A stretch of 64,000 bases of DNA. Origin: Lachnospiraceae bacterium AC2029 (GTDB lineage: Bacteria; Bacillota; Clostridia; Lachnospirales; Lachnospiraceae). The translations under genes were made by a program, and so were the position numbers. This document shows, in pieces, positions 8,459-18,766 of this stretch (position 1 is its first letter; the number at the start of each line of letters is the position of its first letter). The notes under the pieces are model-generated. The model was not told the DNA's origin. It did not search any database and saw only the letters and a list, made by a program, of their open reading frames with translations. The DNA is taken from the NCBI GenBank assembly GCA_000703065.1, contig JNLK01000001.1, positions 1,240,001-1,304,000 of the forward strand, given 5' to 3'.

Positions 8459-9892
8459 CTAGTATGCACGTCCGAAGTATACCATCTTCTTCGCTTCCCT
8501 GCCGCAATATACACAAGTGTCCGCAACATGCTCCTGTGCAAAGGGCATGCAGCGTGCGGTAGCTCCGGTCTCTTCCTTGATGGCGTCCTCGCAGGCACGG
8601 TCTCCGCACCACATTGCCTTGATGAAGCCGGGCTTTGACTCGATGGTTTCCTTGAACTCATCGTAGCTTGTCACGGTATAGGTATGAGCATCTCTGTGTG
8701 CTCTTGCCTTCTCCAGCATATCCTTCTGGATCTGCTCCAGCAGCTGCGGGATCAGGGTCTCCAGTGCATCCAGCTTTACGGTCTGCTTCTCACCGTTATC
8801 TCTCCGAACCACAACCGCTTCGCCGTTCTCCAGATCCCGGGGGCCAACCTCGATACGTACGGGGATCCCACGCATTTCCTGCTCCGCGAACTTGAATCCG
8901 GGAGACTTGTCGGTCTTGTCCACCTTTACCCGCGCAACTCCGGACAGCTTCTCCTGAAGGGCATCGGCAGCCTCCAGAACACCTTCCTTCTTCTGCTGGA
9001 TCGGAACGATCATTACCTGGGTCGGAGCCACCTTCGGAGGAAGCACCAGACCGTTATTGTCACCGTGAACCATGATCACCGCACCGATCAGACGGGTGGT
9101 CACACCCCAGCTGGTCTGGTGAACATATTTCAGGGTATTGTCCTTATCTGTATACTGCACGCCGAAGGCCTTCGCGAAGCCGTCACCGAAGTTATGGCTG
9201 GTTCCGGACTGCAGTGCCTTTCCGTCATGCATCAGTGCCTCGATGGTATAGGTCGCAACCGCACCGGCGAACTTCTCCTTCTCGGTCTTCTGTCCGCGGA
9301 TCATGGGGATCGCAAGAACATCCTCACAGAAGTCCGCATATACATTCAGCATCTGCTCGGTACGTGCCTCTGCCTCCTCGGCCGTGGCATGTGCCGTATG
9401 GCCTTCCTGCCACAGGAACTCTCTGGAGCGGAGGAAGGGACGTGTCTCCTTCTCCCAGCGAACTACGGAGCACCACTGATTATATACCTTCGGCAGATCA
9501 CGATAGGATGTGATGTCCTTCTGGTAGAAATCACAGAAGAGGGTCTCGGAGGTAGGACGTACGCACATCCGCTCCTGCAGCTTGGAGGTTCCGCCGTGGG
9601 TCACCCATGCAACCTCGGGAGCAAAGCCCTCTACATGATCCTTCTCCTTCTCGAGAAGACTCTCCGGGATCATCAGCGGAAGATATACATTTTCCACGCC
9701 GGTCGCCTTGAACCGGGCATCCAGCTGACTCTGGATCAGTTCCCAGATCGCATAGCCTGCCGGTTTCAGGACCATGAAGCCCTTAACACTGGTGTAGCCG
9801 GTCAGGTCCGCCTTCAGTACCACATCCGTATACCACTGCGCGAAGTCCTCCTCCATGGAGGTGATCGCTTCTACCTTCTTATCGTTTGCCAT
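8459..9892 (-). CDS. proS: Prolyl-tRNA synthetase, archaeal/eukaryotic-type
   Basis: Class II aminoacyl-tRNA synthetase charging tRNA-Pro. The 477 residues lack the bacterial-type editing insertion and follow the short archaeal-like form: motif 2 region VRPTSETL, the [14 protein letters not shown] signature, [15 protein letters not shown] and motif 3 region [11 protein letters not shown], then the anticodon-binding domain and a zinc-type C-terminal part ([10 protein letters not shown] ... CVYCGREA). GAGAGGT precedes the ATG. It lies 44 bases after the pseudouridine synthase gene, so there is no room for a T-box leader directly upstream. Confidence 0.95.
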   Translation of the reverse strand: MANDKKVEAITSMEEDFAQWYTDVVLKADLTGYTSVKGFMVLKPAGYAIWELIQSQLDARFKATGVENVYLPLMIPESLLEKEKDHVEGFAPEVAWVTHGGTSKLQERMCVRPTSETLFCDFYQKDITSYRDLPKVYNQWCSVVRWEKETRPFLRSREFLWQEGHTAHATAEEAEARTEQMLNVYADFCEDVLAIPMIRGQKTEKEKFAGAVATYTIEALMHDGKALQSGTSHNFGDGFAKAFGVQYTDKDNTLKYVHQTSWGVTTRLIGAVIMVHGDNNGLVLPPKVAPTQVMIVPIQQKKEGVLEAADALQEKLSGVARVKVDKTDKSPGFKFAEQEMRGIPVRIEVGPRDLENGEAVVVRRDNGEKQTVKLDALETLIPQLLEQIQKDMLEKARAHRDAHTYTVTSYDEFKETIESKPGFIKAMWCGDRACEDAIKEETGATARCMPFAQEHVADTCVYCGREAKKMVYFGRAY

Positions 9893-9935
9893 TTTTAATA
9901 CCTCTCGTACTAATTCTTATTTCATTTCGACGGTC

Positions 9936-10718
9936 CTACCAGTCAGGATCCATGGCGTCCAGCAGTTCAAATGCCGCGCCCTCCGGTTCCCGGTGAAGGA
10001 ACACTTCTTCTCCCGTATAGGGGTGGGCAAATGTGATCCTGGTACTGTACAGCCCGATCTCCGATGCGTGCTTCTTACCACGTCCGCCTTTACCGCCCTG
10101 CTTTCCGGAATGCTTTCCGTCATTCCCCGGCTTTCCGGAATTCTTTCCCTTGCTTTCCTTCGCTCCGGGACCGTACTTCATGTCGCCCCAGATGGGATAG
10201 CCCGCATGGGACAGCTGACACCGTATCTGATGATGCCGTCCGGTCAGCAGATGGACCAGCAGGTAGGTAAATGTACCCTCGTCCGTATCGATGATATCCA
10301 GAACCTCGTAGGAAAGCTGCGCCTTCTTGGCCCCCTTCGTTCCCTCCGGAACGATACGGGACACATTTTCCTTTTTATCAAAGAGAAGCCAGTCCGTCAA
10401 AGTTCCCTCATCCTCCGGAACCTCTCCCCGGACTACCGCCTGATAACTCTTCTCGATCTTATGATCCTGCAGAAGATCTGACAGCTTCGCGGCTGCTTCC
10501 TCCGTCTTTGCAAAGAGCATGATCCCGGATACCGGCCGGTCCAGCCGGTTGATCACCGCAAGATAAGGCTCCCCGTCCGTGTCTCCCCGGTCGAAGATCT
10601 CATTCTTCACGATGCTGATCATGTCCTCCCGGTTGGAGTGGTCCGCCTGGGCGGGCACGCCATAGGGCTTGACGACAGCCATCATATATTCATCTTCGTA
10701 TACTATATCAAGCTTCAT
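9936..10718 (-). CDS. RluA-family RNA pseudouridine synthase
   Basis: Isomerises a uridine in rRNA or tRNA; the target cannot be told. Visible motifs are the catalytic-Asp loop NRLDRPVSGIM (Asn replaces the more usual His before RLD) and LLTGRHHQIRCQLSHAGYPIWGDMKYG. After this lies an unusual Gly/Lys-rich low-complexity insertion of about 30 residues before the final strands. The ATG at 10716-10718 (after GAGAGGT) is preferred over an in-frame TTG 4 codons upstream. It precedes proS by 44 bases, probably in one transcript. No N-terminal S4 domain is present. Confidence 0.88.
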   Translation of the reverse strand: MKLDIVYEDEYMMAVVKPYGVPAQADHSNREDMISIVKNEIFDRGDTDGEPYLAVINRLDRPVSGIMLFAKTEEAAAKLSDLLQDHKIEKSYQAVVRGEVPEDEGTLTDWLLFDKKENVSRIVPEGTKGAKKAQLSYEVLDIIDTDEGTFTYLLVHLLTGRHHQIRCQLSHAGYPIWGDMKYGPGAKESKGKNSGKPGNDGKHSGKQGGKGGRGKKHASEIGLYSTRITFAHPYTGEEVFLHREPEGAAFELLDAMDPDW

Positions 10719-10748
10719 ATGACCTCTCAAACACGTTTCTTCCGGGGT

Positions 10749-10831
10749 AAGATCCTTCGCGCTGTGCGCTCAGGATGACATGCATATCATCCGATCCTGT
10801 CATTCTGACGAACGCAGTGAGGAAGAATCTT
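10749..10831. repeat. Inverted pair of the dispersed GATTCTTC/CAGAATGAC element
   Basis: Unit A (10749-10780) runs AAGATCCTTC ... CAGGATGACA; unit B (10798-10831) is the same kind of unit reversed, TGTCATTCTGA ... GAAGAATCTT. They are separated by 17 bases, so the pair can form one long hairpin. A further half unit (CGGGATGACGG) follows near 10855-10868. This fills the gap between the aminotransferase and pseudouridine synthase genes. Confidence 0.75.
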
Positions 10832-10868
10832 CCCATCCATCTATGTCCTGTGCGCCCGGGATGACGGA

Positions 10869-12152
10869 TCACTCAGCCAGCAGCTTCTCGGCGCTGACCA
10901 GCTTCACACAAAGAGTGAAGAGCTCTGCAGCCACCTTCAGATCCTCCAGGGTCGGAAGGGTGGGTGCCACACGGATGTTGGAATCCCGCGGGTCCCGTCC
11001 GTAGGGCCAGGTTGCTCCTGCGCCGGTCATGGTGACTCCTGCCTTCTTGGCACGGGATACGATCTCCTTTGCACAGCCCGGAAGAGAATCAAAGCTGATG
11101 AAGTAGCCTCCCTTCGGCTTGGTCCACTCGCCGATCTCCAGACCGCCCAGCTCACGCTCGAAGATCTCCTCGACCGCTTCGAATTTGGGGCGGATGATGT
11201 CCGCATGCTTCCGCATATGCTCGGTCATACCGTGGATGTCTCCGAAGAAACGTACATGACGCAGCTGATTTACCTTATCATGACCGATGGTCTGGTTCTT
11301 CATCTGCTTCATGATATCCTCCAGGTTGTTGGGCGATGTTGCAAGTGCTGCAATACCGCTGCCCGGGAAGGTGATCTTCGAAGTCGATGCAAATTTATAT
11401 ACCAGATCCGGATTGCCTGCTCTCTTGCACTCGGCAAGGATCTCGATCAGATAGTCCTGATCGTCGTCATACAGGTGATGGATCCCGTATGCGTTATCCC
11501 AGAAGATACGGAAATCCTTGGCAGCCGGCTTCAGCCGTGCGAAGCGGCGAACCGTCTCATCCGAATAGGAATAGCCCTGAGGATTGGAGTACTTCGGTAC
11601 ACACCAGATACCCTTGATGGTCTCATCCTCGGATACAAATTGCTCCACCGCATCCATATCCGGTCCTGTCGGAGTCATGGCAACCGGGATCATCTCGATC
11701 CCGAAATACTCGGTGATGGCAAAATGCCGGTCATATCCGGGAACCGGGCAGAGGAACTTCACCTTGTCCAGCTTGCACCAGGGGGTGTTGCCCAGGATAC
11801 CGTGTGTCATGGCCCTTGAAACCGTGTCATACATCACATTCAGCGACGAATTGCCGTAGATGATGATGTTATCCGGATTATTCTCCATCATGTCTCCCAG
11901 AAGCACCTTTGCCTCATGGATACCTGTCAGCACACCGTAATTCCTGCAATCCGTGCCGTCCTCACAGGAAAGATCCACACTCGAATTCAGTGCATCCATC
12001 ATTCCCATGGAGAGATCCAGCTGCTCACGGCACGGCTTTCCGCGGCTCATATCCAGCGCCAGGTCCATTTCCTGGAATTTGCGGTACTGAGCCTTCAGTC
12101 CGTCCAGCTCTTCCTTCAGTTCTTCCTTCGACATTTCCTTATATGACTTCAT
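10869..12152 (-). CDS. Class Ic aspartate aminotransferase-like PLP enzyme
   Basis: Transaminase of fold type I, 427 aa. The PLP-lysine lies in FASTSKITFPGSG; upstream WDNAYGIHHLY holds the PLP-ring Asp/Tyr, and the terminal SNIRVAPT holds the substrate-carboxylate Arg. The N-terminal LDMSRGKP replaces the usual IGxP loop, which together with CPVPGYDRHF marks the divergent aspartate aminotransferase subgroup Ic (Pfam Asp_aminotransf type). Oxaloacetate/aspartate exchange is the likely reaction, known from family members. The ATG at 12150-12152 lies 8 bases after GAGGAG. A promoter is predicted about 50 bases upstream. Confidence 0.85.
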   Translation of the reverse strand: MKSYKEMSKEELKEELDGLKAQYRKFQEMDLALDMSRGKPCREQLDLSMGMMDALNSSVDLSCEDGTDCRNYGVLTGIHEAKVLLGDMMENNPDNIIIYGNSSLNVMYDTVSRAMTHGILGNTPWCKLDKVKFLCPVPGYDRHFAITEYFGIEMIPVAMTPTGPDMDAVEQFVSEDETIKGIWCVPKYSNPQGYSYSDETVRRFARLKPAAKDFRIFWDNAYGIHHLYDDDQDYLIEILAECKRAGNPDLVYKFASTSKITFPGSGIAALATSPNNLEDIMKQMKNQTIGHDKVNQLRHVRFFGDIHGMTEHMRKHADIIRPKFEAVEEIFERELGGLEIGEWTKPKGGYFISFDSLPGCAKEIVSRAKKAGVTMTGAGATWPYGRDPRDSNIRVAPTLPTLEDLKVAAELFTLCVKLVSAEKLLAE

Positions 12153-12200
12153 ATCGCAGTCTCCTCTCTGCATGATTCACTTCCGCTTAAACGTTTACCT

Positions 12201-12209
12201 ATTTTATCA
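12201..12209 (-). promoter_or_regulatory. Possible extended -10 promoter of the class Ic aminotransferase
   Basis: On the minus strand TGATAAAAT (TGn plus TAAAAT) lies about 50 bases before the start, in an AT-rich gap after hflX. The -35 region is weak. Confidence 0.4.
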
Positions 12210-12273
12210 CATCTTTTTTGTATTTCACAGAGTGCATATTCCACAAAATTCACTCATGGTTCTAACGGATTCA

Positions 12274-13524
12274 CTAAGAAAGCACCCGGTAGTAGGTTTC
12301 CTCCGGCACAAAGGCTTCCACGTATACGCCCTCGGCCCGGTAATCCTCCACCAGAAGTTCTCCCTTCGTCCGGATCTCCGAGAGAAATGACATCTTATCA
12401 AAGGGAAGCAGGATCTCCAGCTTCTTCTTACCTCCCCGGAGCAGAAGGGCTATGGCTTCTCTCAGCTCATCCAGCCCCTGTCCGGTTCCCGCGGAGATCT
12501 TCACCGTCTGCCTTGCCCGTTCATCCCGGAAATGGGTCTCCCCCTCTACCTTATCCATCTTGTTGAAGACGGTCAGTACGGGCTTCTCCCGGATCTCCAG
12601 AAGATCCAATGTTTCATAAACGGTCTGCATGTAGGTCTCCCATTCCGGATCCGAAGCATCCACCACATGGATCAGATAATCGGCGAAGGCCGCCTCCTCC
12701 AGAGTACTCCGGAATGCCCGGATCAGCTCCGTCGGCAGCTTCCGGATAAAGCCTACCGTATCGGTGATCAGGACCTGCTGTTTTCCCGGAAGCAGAAGCT
12801 CTCTCGTAGTGGTATCCAGTGTGGCAAAGAGCTTGTCCTCCGCCAGGATCCCGGCATCGGTCAGCGCATTGCACAGGGTGGACTTCCCTGCATTTGTATA
12901 ACCCACCACCGCCGCAACCGGGATTCCCTTCTTCGTCCGTTCCTTCCGGTTCAGCTCACGATGGGTTACCACATCCTCCAGCTCTCTTTTCAGCTGTCCG
13001 ATCCTGGTCCTTACCGCACGCCGGTCCTGCTCCAGCTTCTTCTCACCGGGTCCCCTGGTACCGATACCGCCTCCCAGCCGGGAGAGAGCGGTTCCCTGTC
13101 CGGAGAGCCGGGACAGATTGTAACGAAGCTGTGCCAGCTCCACCTGCAGCTTACCTTCACTGGTCCTTGCATGGGCCGCGAAGATGTCCAGGATGACTCC
13201 GGTCCGGTCCAGAACCTTTACCTCCAGTGCCCGTTCCAGATTCTTCTGCTGGGCGGGGGATAATTCATCATCCGTGATCACACAGTCCGCACCGGTTTCC
13301 AGGACCAGTTCCCGAAGTTCCTCCAGCTTACCGCTGCCGAGATACGTTCCCGGATCGATCCTGTCCTTGGGCTGGACCATTTCACCGACCACCTCCGCTC
13401 CTGCCGTCTCGGCAAGTGCACCCAGTTCCCGAAGCAGCGGACCGGTGTCCGGCCGGTTCGGCAGCTGGACCGCCACCAGGATCACCCGTTCCGCCTTATC
13501 CAGTTGTTCCTTCGTATGTTCCAT
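12274..13524 (-). CDS. hflX: GTPase HflX
   Basis: Ribosome-associated GTPase that splits or rescues stalled 70S ribosomes under stress. The N-terminal HflX domain carries the glycine-rich LSRLGGGIGTRGPGEKKLE signature, followed by a coiled-coil region and the G domain: G1 GYTNAGKST, G3 DTVGF, G4 NKMD. Length 416 aa is typical. The ATG lies 8 bases after the stop of the DUF885 lipoprotein gene with only a weak AAGTAAG ribosome binding site, so translational coupling to the upstream gene is likely. Confidence 0.95.
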   Translation of the reverse strand: MEHTKEQLDKAERVILVAVQLPNRPDTGPLLRELGALAETAGAEVVGEMVQPKDRIDPGTYLGSGKLEELRELVLETGADCVITDDELSPAQQKNLERALEVKVLDRTGVILDIFAAHARTSEGKLQVELAQLRYNLSRLSGQGTALSRLGGGIGTRGPGEKKLEQDRRAVRTRIGQLKRELEDVVTHRELNRKERTKKGIPVAAVVGYTNAGKSTLCNALTDAGILAEDKLFATLDTTTRELLLPGKQQVLITDTVGFIRKLPTELIRAFRSTLEEAAFADYLIHVVDASDPEWETYMQTVYETLDLLEIREKPVLTVFNKMDKVEGETHFRDERARQTVKISAGTGQGLDELREAIALLLRGGKKKLEILLPFDKMSFLSEIRTKGELLVEDYRAEGVYVEAFVPEETYYRVLS

Positions 13525-13532
13525 AGATTTTC

Positions 13533-15503
13533 TTACTTATGCTCGAGGATGTACTTATCTATCTTCTTCTTCAGCTGGTCATACTTGCAGGGGCCTGCAT
13601 TCAGAACCGCCTCATGGAACTCAACCGCCTTGAATTTGCTTCCCAGCTCCTGCTCCGCATAATCCCGCAGATCCTGCATTTCGTAATAGCCCACGGAATA
13701 GCTGAGATATACCCCCGGATCTCCCACAACGATCCGATAAAGCTTCTCTGCGTTGTCTCCGGAGATGCCCTTTTTGACCAGGAGGCTTCTAACGTCTTCT
13801 ACTGTCCAGCCCAGAGCGTTGACTCCGATGTCCACCTGTCCGTGATATCCGTATCCGATACATTCCTCGATCCTGCTGAGAGCTGCAAGTGCCTCCGGAT
13901 TCGAAGCCCCGTTAAAATCACAGTGCTTGACGGACTCATAGCTGCTGTAGACCGCCCAGCCTTCCATATATCCAAGCTCGGTTCCCAGCTCCCGGATATG
14001 ATTCGGATCTGTCCTGCGATAATAATTCGTCTGGTACATATGTCCGGGACAGCCCTCATGAGCCAGGGTCGTCCAGAGGCCGTTCAGATGCGCACCGTTT
14101 ACACGGATCAGATTTCCGTCCGGATCGTCAATGGCCGGGATCATATAGTATGCAGACGTACTGGAGCGGATCTCCTCCAGACTCTTGTCCAGGTAGGACG
14201 CCTTGTACTTGATCTCATCGATCTTCGGGAAGTCCTCCATGGATTTATCCATGATCAGCGCAACGATCTCCTCCACACTCTTATCCGACAGATAGTCGAA
14301 CATCGTCTCGCTGTTCTGCGCATAGTAGGAGTATGCATCCGGATACAGGGAATAGACCGTCAGCATTTCCTGCTTAAGCTTCTGTTCCTTCTCCTCCAGG
14401 TAAGCCATCATCTCCTGGGGATCTTTAGAGCTTCCGGTGTATTCTCTTACCAGGTATTCATAGATCTCGGAGCCGTGATCCTCGAAATTACACATGCCTC
14501 CTTTGACCTTGCACTTTCCCTTCCAGCCCTCAAAGGATTTTTTGATCTTCCGGTATGCGGGGATCATGGCATTGTTCAGTGCTTCTTTATTTCTCTTCTT
14601 CAGATCCTCCTTCTCCGTATCTGTCAGCCCGGCAAATGCGTCCACAGTGTCATTGAAGGTGGTGATCATGAAGTGTTCCCCGGTAACCTCGGTGAATTCA
14701 TCACACTGGTTGATGATCTCATCGATCACGCAGTCCTCGTAGCCATAGCCCTCATCCACGCGAAGCTGTTCAAATTGCAGGGAGTCATCGATCACGGCCG
14801 GGATCTTCTCCATCAGCTCGATATAGGTATCGAAGTCCTTCTTCTCCCGGAAGATAAAGTCCGTAAAGACAGTAGGAAGATTCCCCTGAAGCCCGCGCAT
14901 GGGGGCAAATGCAGAACCGATATAGATATTCTCATAGGTGACCAGTTGTCCCTTCAGATTGTCCAGCATGTAATCATAATCAAACCTCTGCTGCTCCGTC
15001 AGGGTATTCACATCGATGGCTTCCAGCCGGGAGATCCATTTCTCCAGATCCTTCTTGCTTTCCTCCAGAGATTCCTTTGTCGTCTCTTCATCACCCCAGG
15101 TCACCTCCGCCAGTTCTTCCAGCCCGAAGTTCGCCGGATCCTTGATATAGTCACGGAAGGTGATGGTACTGCCGGTCACGGATTCTTTAAAGTACTCATC
15201 AAAGAGCTTGTTCAGCTCCTCATTTTCCGTGTCCGCATACTTGTTATCATCCACTGCGGGAGGATCGATGGCGGGAGGGTCCACGATCACATCTCCCGTA
15301 TGCTCCTCCGTGTTGTCGGTTGTTGAGGTGGACGGTTCTATCTCAACATTGAAAAAATCAAAGATACTGTCGATCCTCTTTCCTTCTGTCTTTCTCTTCT
15401 CACCGCACGCCGAAGCGGACAGCAGAAAGCAGAGGCAAAGCAGCATCGCCATGCCTTTTCTCAGTTTTCCATGCCTTTTTTTCGGTTTTCTTTTCGTCTT
15501 CAT
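13533..15503 (-). CDS. DUF885 family lipoprotein, putative metallopeptidase
   Basis: A 656-residue exported protein. The N-terminus is basic, then hydrophobic, ending in LLSASAC, a clear lipobox. An acidic Thr/Pro-rich linker (about 50-100) precedes a long alpha-helical DUF885 domain with the family's zinc-protease-like motif HEGCPGH (the family consensus is HExxPGH) and the downstream EGWAVY. Family members are thought to be peptidases, but the substrate is unknown. Its stop is 8 bases before hflX on the same strand, suggesting one operon; a functional link is not evident. Confidence 0.85.
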   Translation of the reverse strand: MKTKRKPKKRHGKLRKGMAMLLCLCFLLSASACGEKRKTEGKRIDSIFDFFNVEIEPSTSTTDNTEEHTGDVIVDPPAIDPPAVDDNKYADTENEELNKLFDEYFKESVTGSTITFRDYIKDPANFGLEELAEVTWGDEETTKESLEESKKDLEKWISRLEAIDVNTLTEQQRFDYDYMLDNLKGQLVTYENIYIGSAFAPMRGLQGNLPTVFTDFIFREKKDFDTYIELMEKIPAVIDDSLQFEQLRVDEGYGYEDCVIDEIINQCDEFTEVTGEHFMITTFNDTVDAFAGLTDTEKEDLKKRNKEALNNAMIPAYRKIKKSFEGWKGKCKVKGGMCNFEDHGSEIYEYLVREYTGSSKDPQEMMAYLEEKEQKLKQEMLTVYSLYPDAYSYYAQNSETMFDYLSDKSVEEIVALIMDKSMEDFPKIDEIKYKASYLDKSLEEIRSSTSAYYMIPAIDDPDGNLIRVNGAHLNGLWTTLAHEGCPGHMYQTNYYRRTDPNHIRELGTELGYMEGWAVYSSYESVKHCDFNGASNPEALAALSRIEECIGYGYHGQVDIGVNALGWTVEDVRSLLVKKGISGDNAEKLYRIVVGDPGVYLSYSVGYYEMQDLRDYAEQELGSKFKAVEFHEAVLNAGPCKYDQLKKKIDKYILEHK

Positions 15504-15569
15504 ATCGTTTGGATCCTTTCCTCACGCAGTCCGAAAATCCTGTCGTATCTGTCACTCTATGAAACGGCA

Positions 15570-15600
15570 AGAGGGGATACAGCCTCAGCCGATCCCCTTC
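15570..15600 (-). terminator. Weak hairpin at the end of atpC
   Basis: GGGGAT (15572-15577) and ATCCCC (15592-15597) pair around a 14-base loop just after the atpC stop. The T-run on the minus strand is poor, so it may only slow transcription between the atp operon and the DUF885 gene. Confidence 0.35.
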
Positions 15601-15605
15601 TCTCC

Positions 15606-16010
15606 TTATCGTCCTTCCTTCTCCGCCATACGGATACGGAGTACCGAACGCTTCAATGCAAGCTCTGCCTTGCTTCCGTCTCCTGCATTGTCCTCCAGCC
15701 TTCGCTCCGCGCGGATACGGGCTTCCTCTGCCCGGTTCTTATCGATCTCCTGAGGCCACTCCACGGCCTCCGCCAGGATCGTGATCTTGTCCGGCAGGAT
15801 CTCCGCGAACCCGGAATGAAGCGCCGCTTCCTTAATATCCTTCCCGTTGTGGATGCGAAGGATGCCCGGATCCAGAACCACCGTGGTGGGAACGTGCATC
15901 GGATAGACTCCGACGTCACCGTCCGTTGTCGTAAACTCCACGAAGGTGGCCTCACCGCGGAAGAACTCCCGCTCGGGGGTTATAATTGTCAGTTGAAACT
16001 TATCTATCAT
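15606..16010 (-). CDS. atpC: F1-ATPase epsilon subunit
   Basis: Central-stalk epsilon subunit, 134 aa. It begins with the family pattern FQLTIITPEREF and VEFTTTDGDVGVYPMHVPT of the beta-sandwich domain. The C-terminal third (after the EEARIRAERRLED region) is the helical hairpin that in many bacteria regulates ATP hydrolysis. Last gene of the atp operon, 69 bases after atpD. Confidence 0.93.
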   Translation of the reverse strand: MIDKFQLTIITPEREFFRGEATFVEFTTTDGDVGVYPMHVPTTVVLDPGILRIHNGKDIKEAALHSGFAEILPDKITILAEAVEWPQEIDKNRAEEARIRAERRLEDNAGDGSKAELALKRSVLRIRMAEKEGR

Positions 16011-16052
16011 ACGATTCTCATTTCCTGTTTTATGCCCTGTCTGTAACGACCA

Positions 16053-16079
16053 CAGGATCCTTCGCTTCGTGCCGGCGTC
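16053..16079. repeat. Degenerate half of the dispersed GATTCTTC element
   Basis: CAGGATCCTTCGCTTCG resembles the left half of the element seen at 10749 and 42981. The right half is not recognisable. It fills the atpD-atpC gap. Confidence 0.4.
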
Positions 16080-17628
<1,549 letters not shown>

Positions 17629-17630
<2 letters not shown>

Positions 17631-18561
17631 AGTTCAGCGCTTCCGCACCGGCAACGATCTCCGTCAGCTCCTGTGTAATGGATCCCTGTCTTGCCCGGTT
17701 ATACTGCAGTTCCAGGGAACTGATCATATCCTGGGCGTTCTCGGTTGCGGAATCCATGGCCTGCATACGTGCCGCATTTTCACTGGCGATGGCCTCGAGA
17801 AATGCGCCGTAAATGATATTCGTTATGTATTTCGGAATGATCTCGTTCAGGATCTTCTCCTCGGGATGATAATGATCCATGACCGATCCGAAGACCACCA
17901 TATCCTTCTCGATCCCGCTTCCGGACATACCGTAGTTCATCTGAAGGTTGCGGTCCGACTCGGACTCGTCCAGGAAATCCGGTGAGAAGTCCTCCTTGGA
18001 AAGGGGGATGATCTTCCGGAGTGTGGGGACGTGTGTCACGGTATTCTGGAAATCCGTATACGCCACGTAGATCTCGTCGATCTCACCTGCATCGAAACGC
18101 TTCATCAGCTCCTTCGTAATGGCGATACAGTCATTATAAAGCGGTGCGTTGATGATGTCCGACTCGTCCCATACTATATTGTAGCCCTTCCGTCGAAGTC
18201 CCTCGATACCCTTCCGGCCGAGGCCGTAGATCAGGGCCTTCTCCTTGTCAAAACCGTAGGAATCGATCAGCTTCACGATATTGGAGTTATAGCCTCCTGC
18301 CAGTCCGCGATTGGAGGACATTACAAGAATCGCCTTTTTGTCGCTCGCGCCCTCCTTCAGGAACCGGTTGTCCTGGTCCCAGGTCTTGGAGAGGATGGAG
18401 CACATGGTCTTGTAGAGGGCCTCAAAGTAGGGGGTATTCGCCTCCACTCCGGCTCTGGCCTTCTGCAGCTTGACCGTCGAAACCAGCTTCATCGCCTTGG
18501 TGATCTGCTGGGTCGAGGTGACGCTCTCTTTTCTTCTTTTTATGCTTCTCATGGAAGGCAT
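17629..18561 (-). CDS. atpG: F1-ATPase gamma subunit
   Basis: Rotor shaft of F1, 310 aa. The N-terminal coiled-coil strand has the family pattern IKRRKESVTSTQQITKAMKLVSTVKLQ and the C-terminus ends with the partner helix (SELxxxYNRARQGSITQELTEIVAGAEAL pattern). GGAGG lies about 10 bases before the ATG. It is separated from atpA by an unusually long structured gap of about 205 bases. Confidence 0.95.
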
Positions 18562-18580
18562 AATTCTGTATCCTCCATTA

Positions 18581-18758
18581 TCTATTCATAGCCTACATAT
18601 CGACCGCGGCCCATCCGCGCAATGCGCGTCTGTCGTGCCTGCGGCACTCATGGCTGCGGCGATATGTTAGGTTTCTGCTTCGCAGATCACGCCCACAGAT
18701 AGGCCCCCTTCCGTTCAAGCGCGTCTGGGGTCCATCTGTGTTCGTGACTATGAATAGA
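18581..18758. other. Cloverleaf-like palindromic element between atpA and atpG
   Basis: An 11-bp outer stem TCTATTCATAG (18581-18591) / CTATGAATAGA (18748-18758) closes three arms. Arm 1: CCTACATATCG (18592-18602) pairs with CGATATGTTAGG (18660-18671, one bulge) and encloses a CCGCGGCC/GGCTGCGG stem with two hairpins, CGCGC-AAT-GCGCG and GTGCC-TGC-GGCAC. Arm 2: TCTGC-TTC-GCAGA (18674-18686). Arm 3: CACAGAT (18694-18700) / ATCTGTG (18734-18740) with an inner GCCCC/GGGGT stem. No reading frame of note is inside. Imperfect positions are G-T pairs on the plus strand and A-C on the minus strand. Confidence 0.65.
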
Positions 18759-18766
18759 AACCATTA

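Noticed and set aside
9893-9935. T-box riboswitch before proS
   Set aside because: Only 43 bases separate proS from the upstream gene, too short for a T-box.
13539-15326. Long plus-strand frame opposite the DUF885 gene
   Set aside because: No ribosome binding site or recognisable motifs; the minus frame has a lipobox and HExxPGH-type motif.
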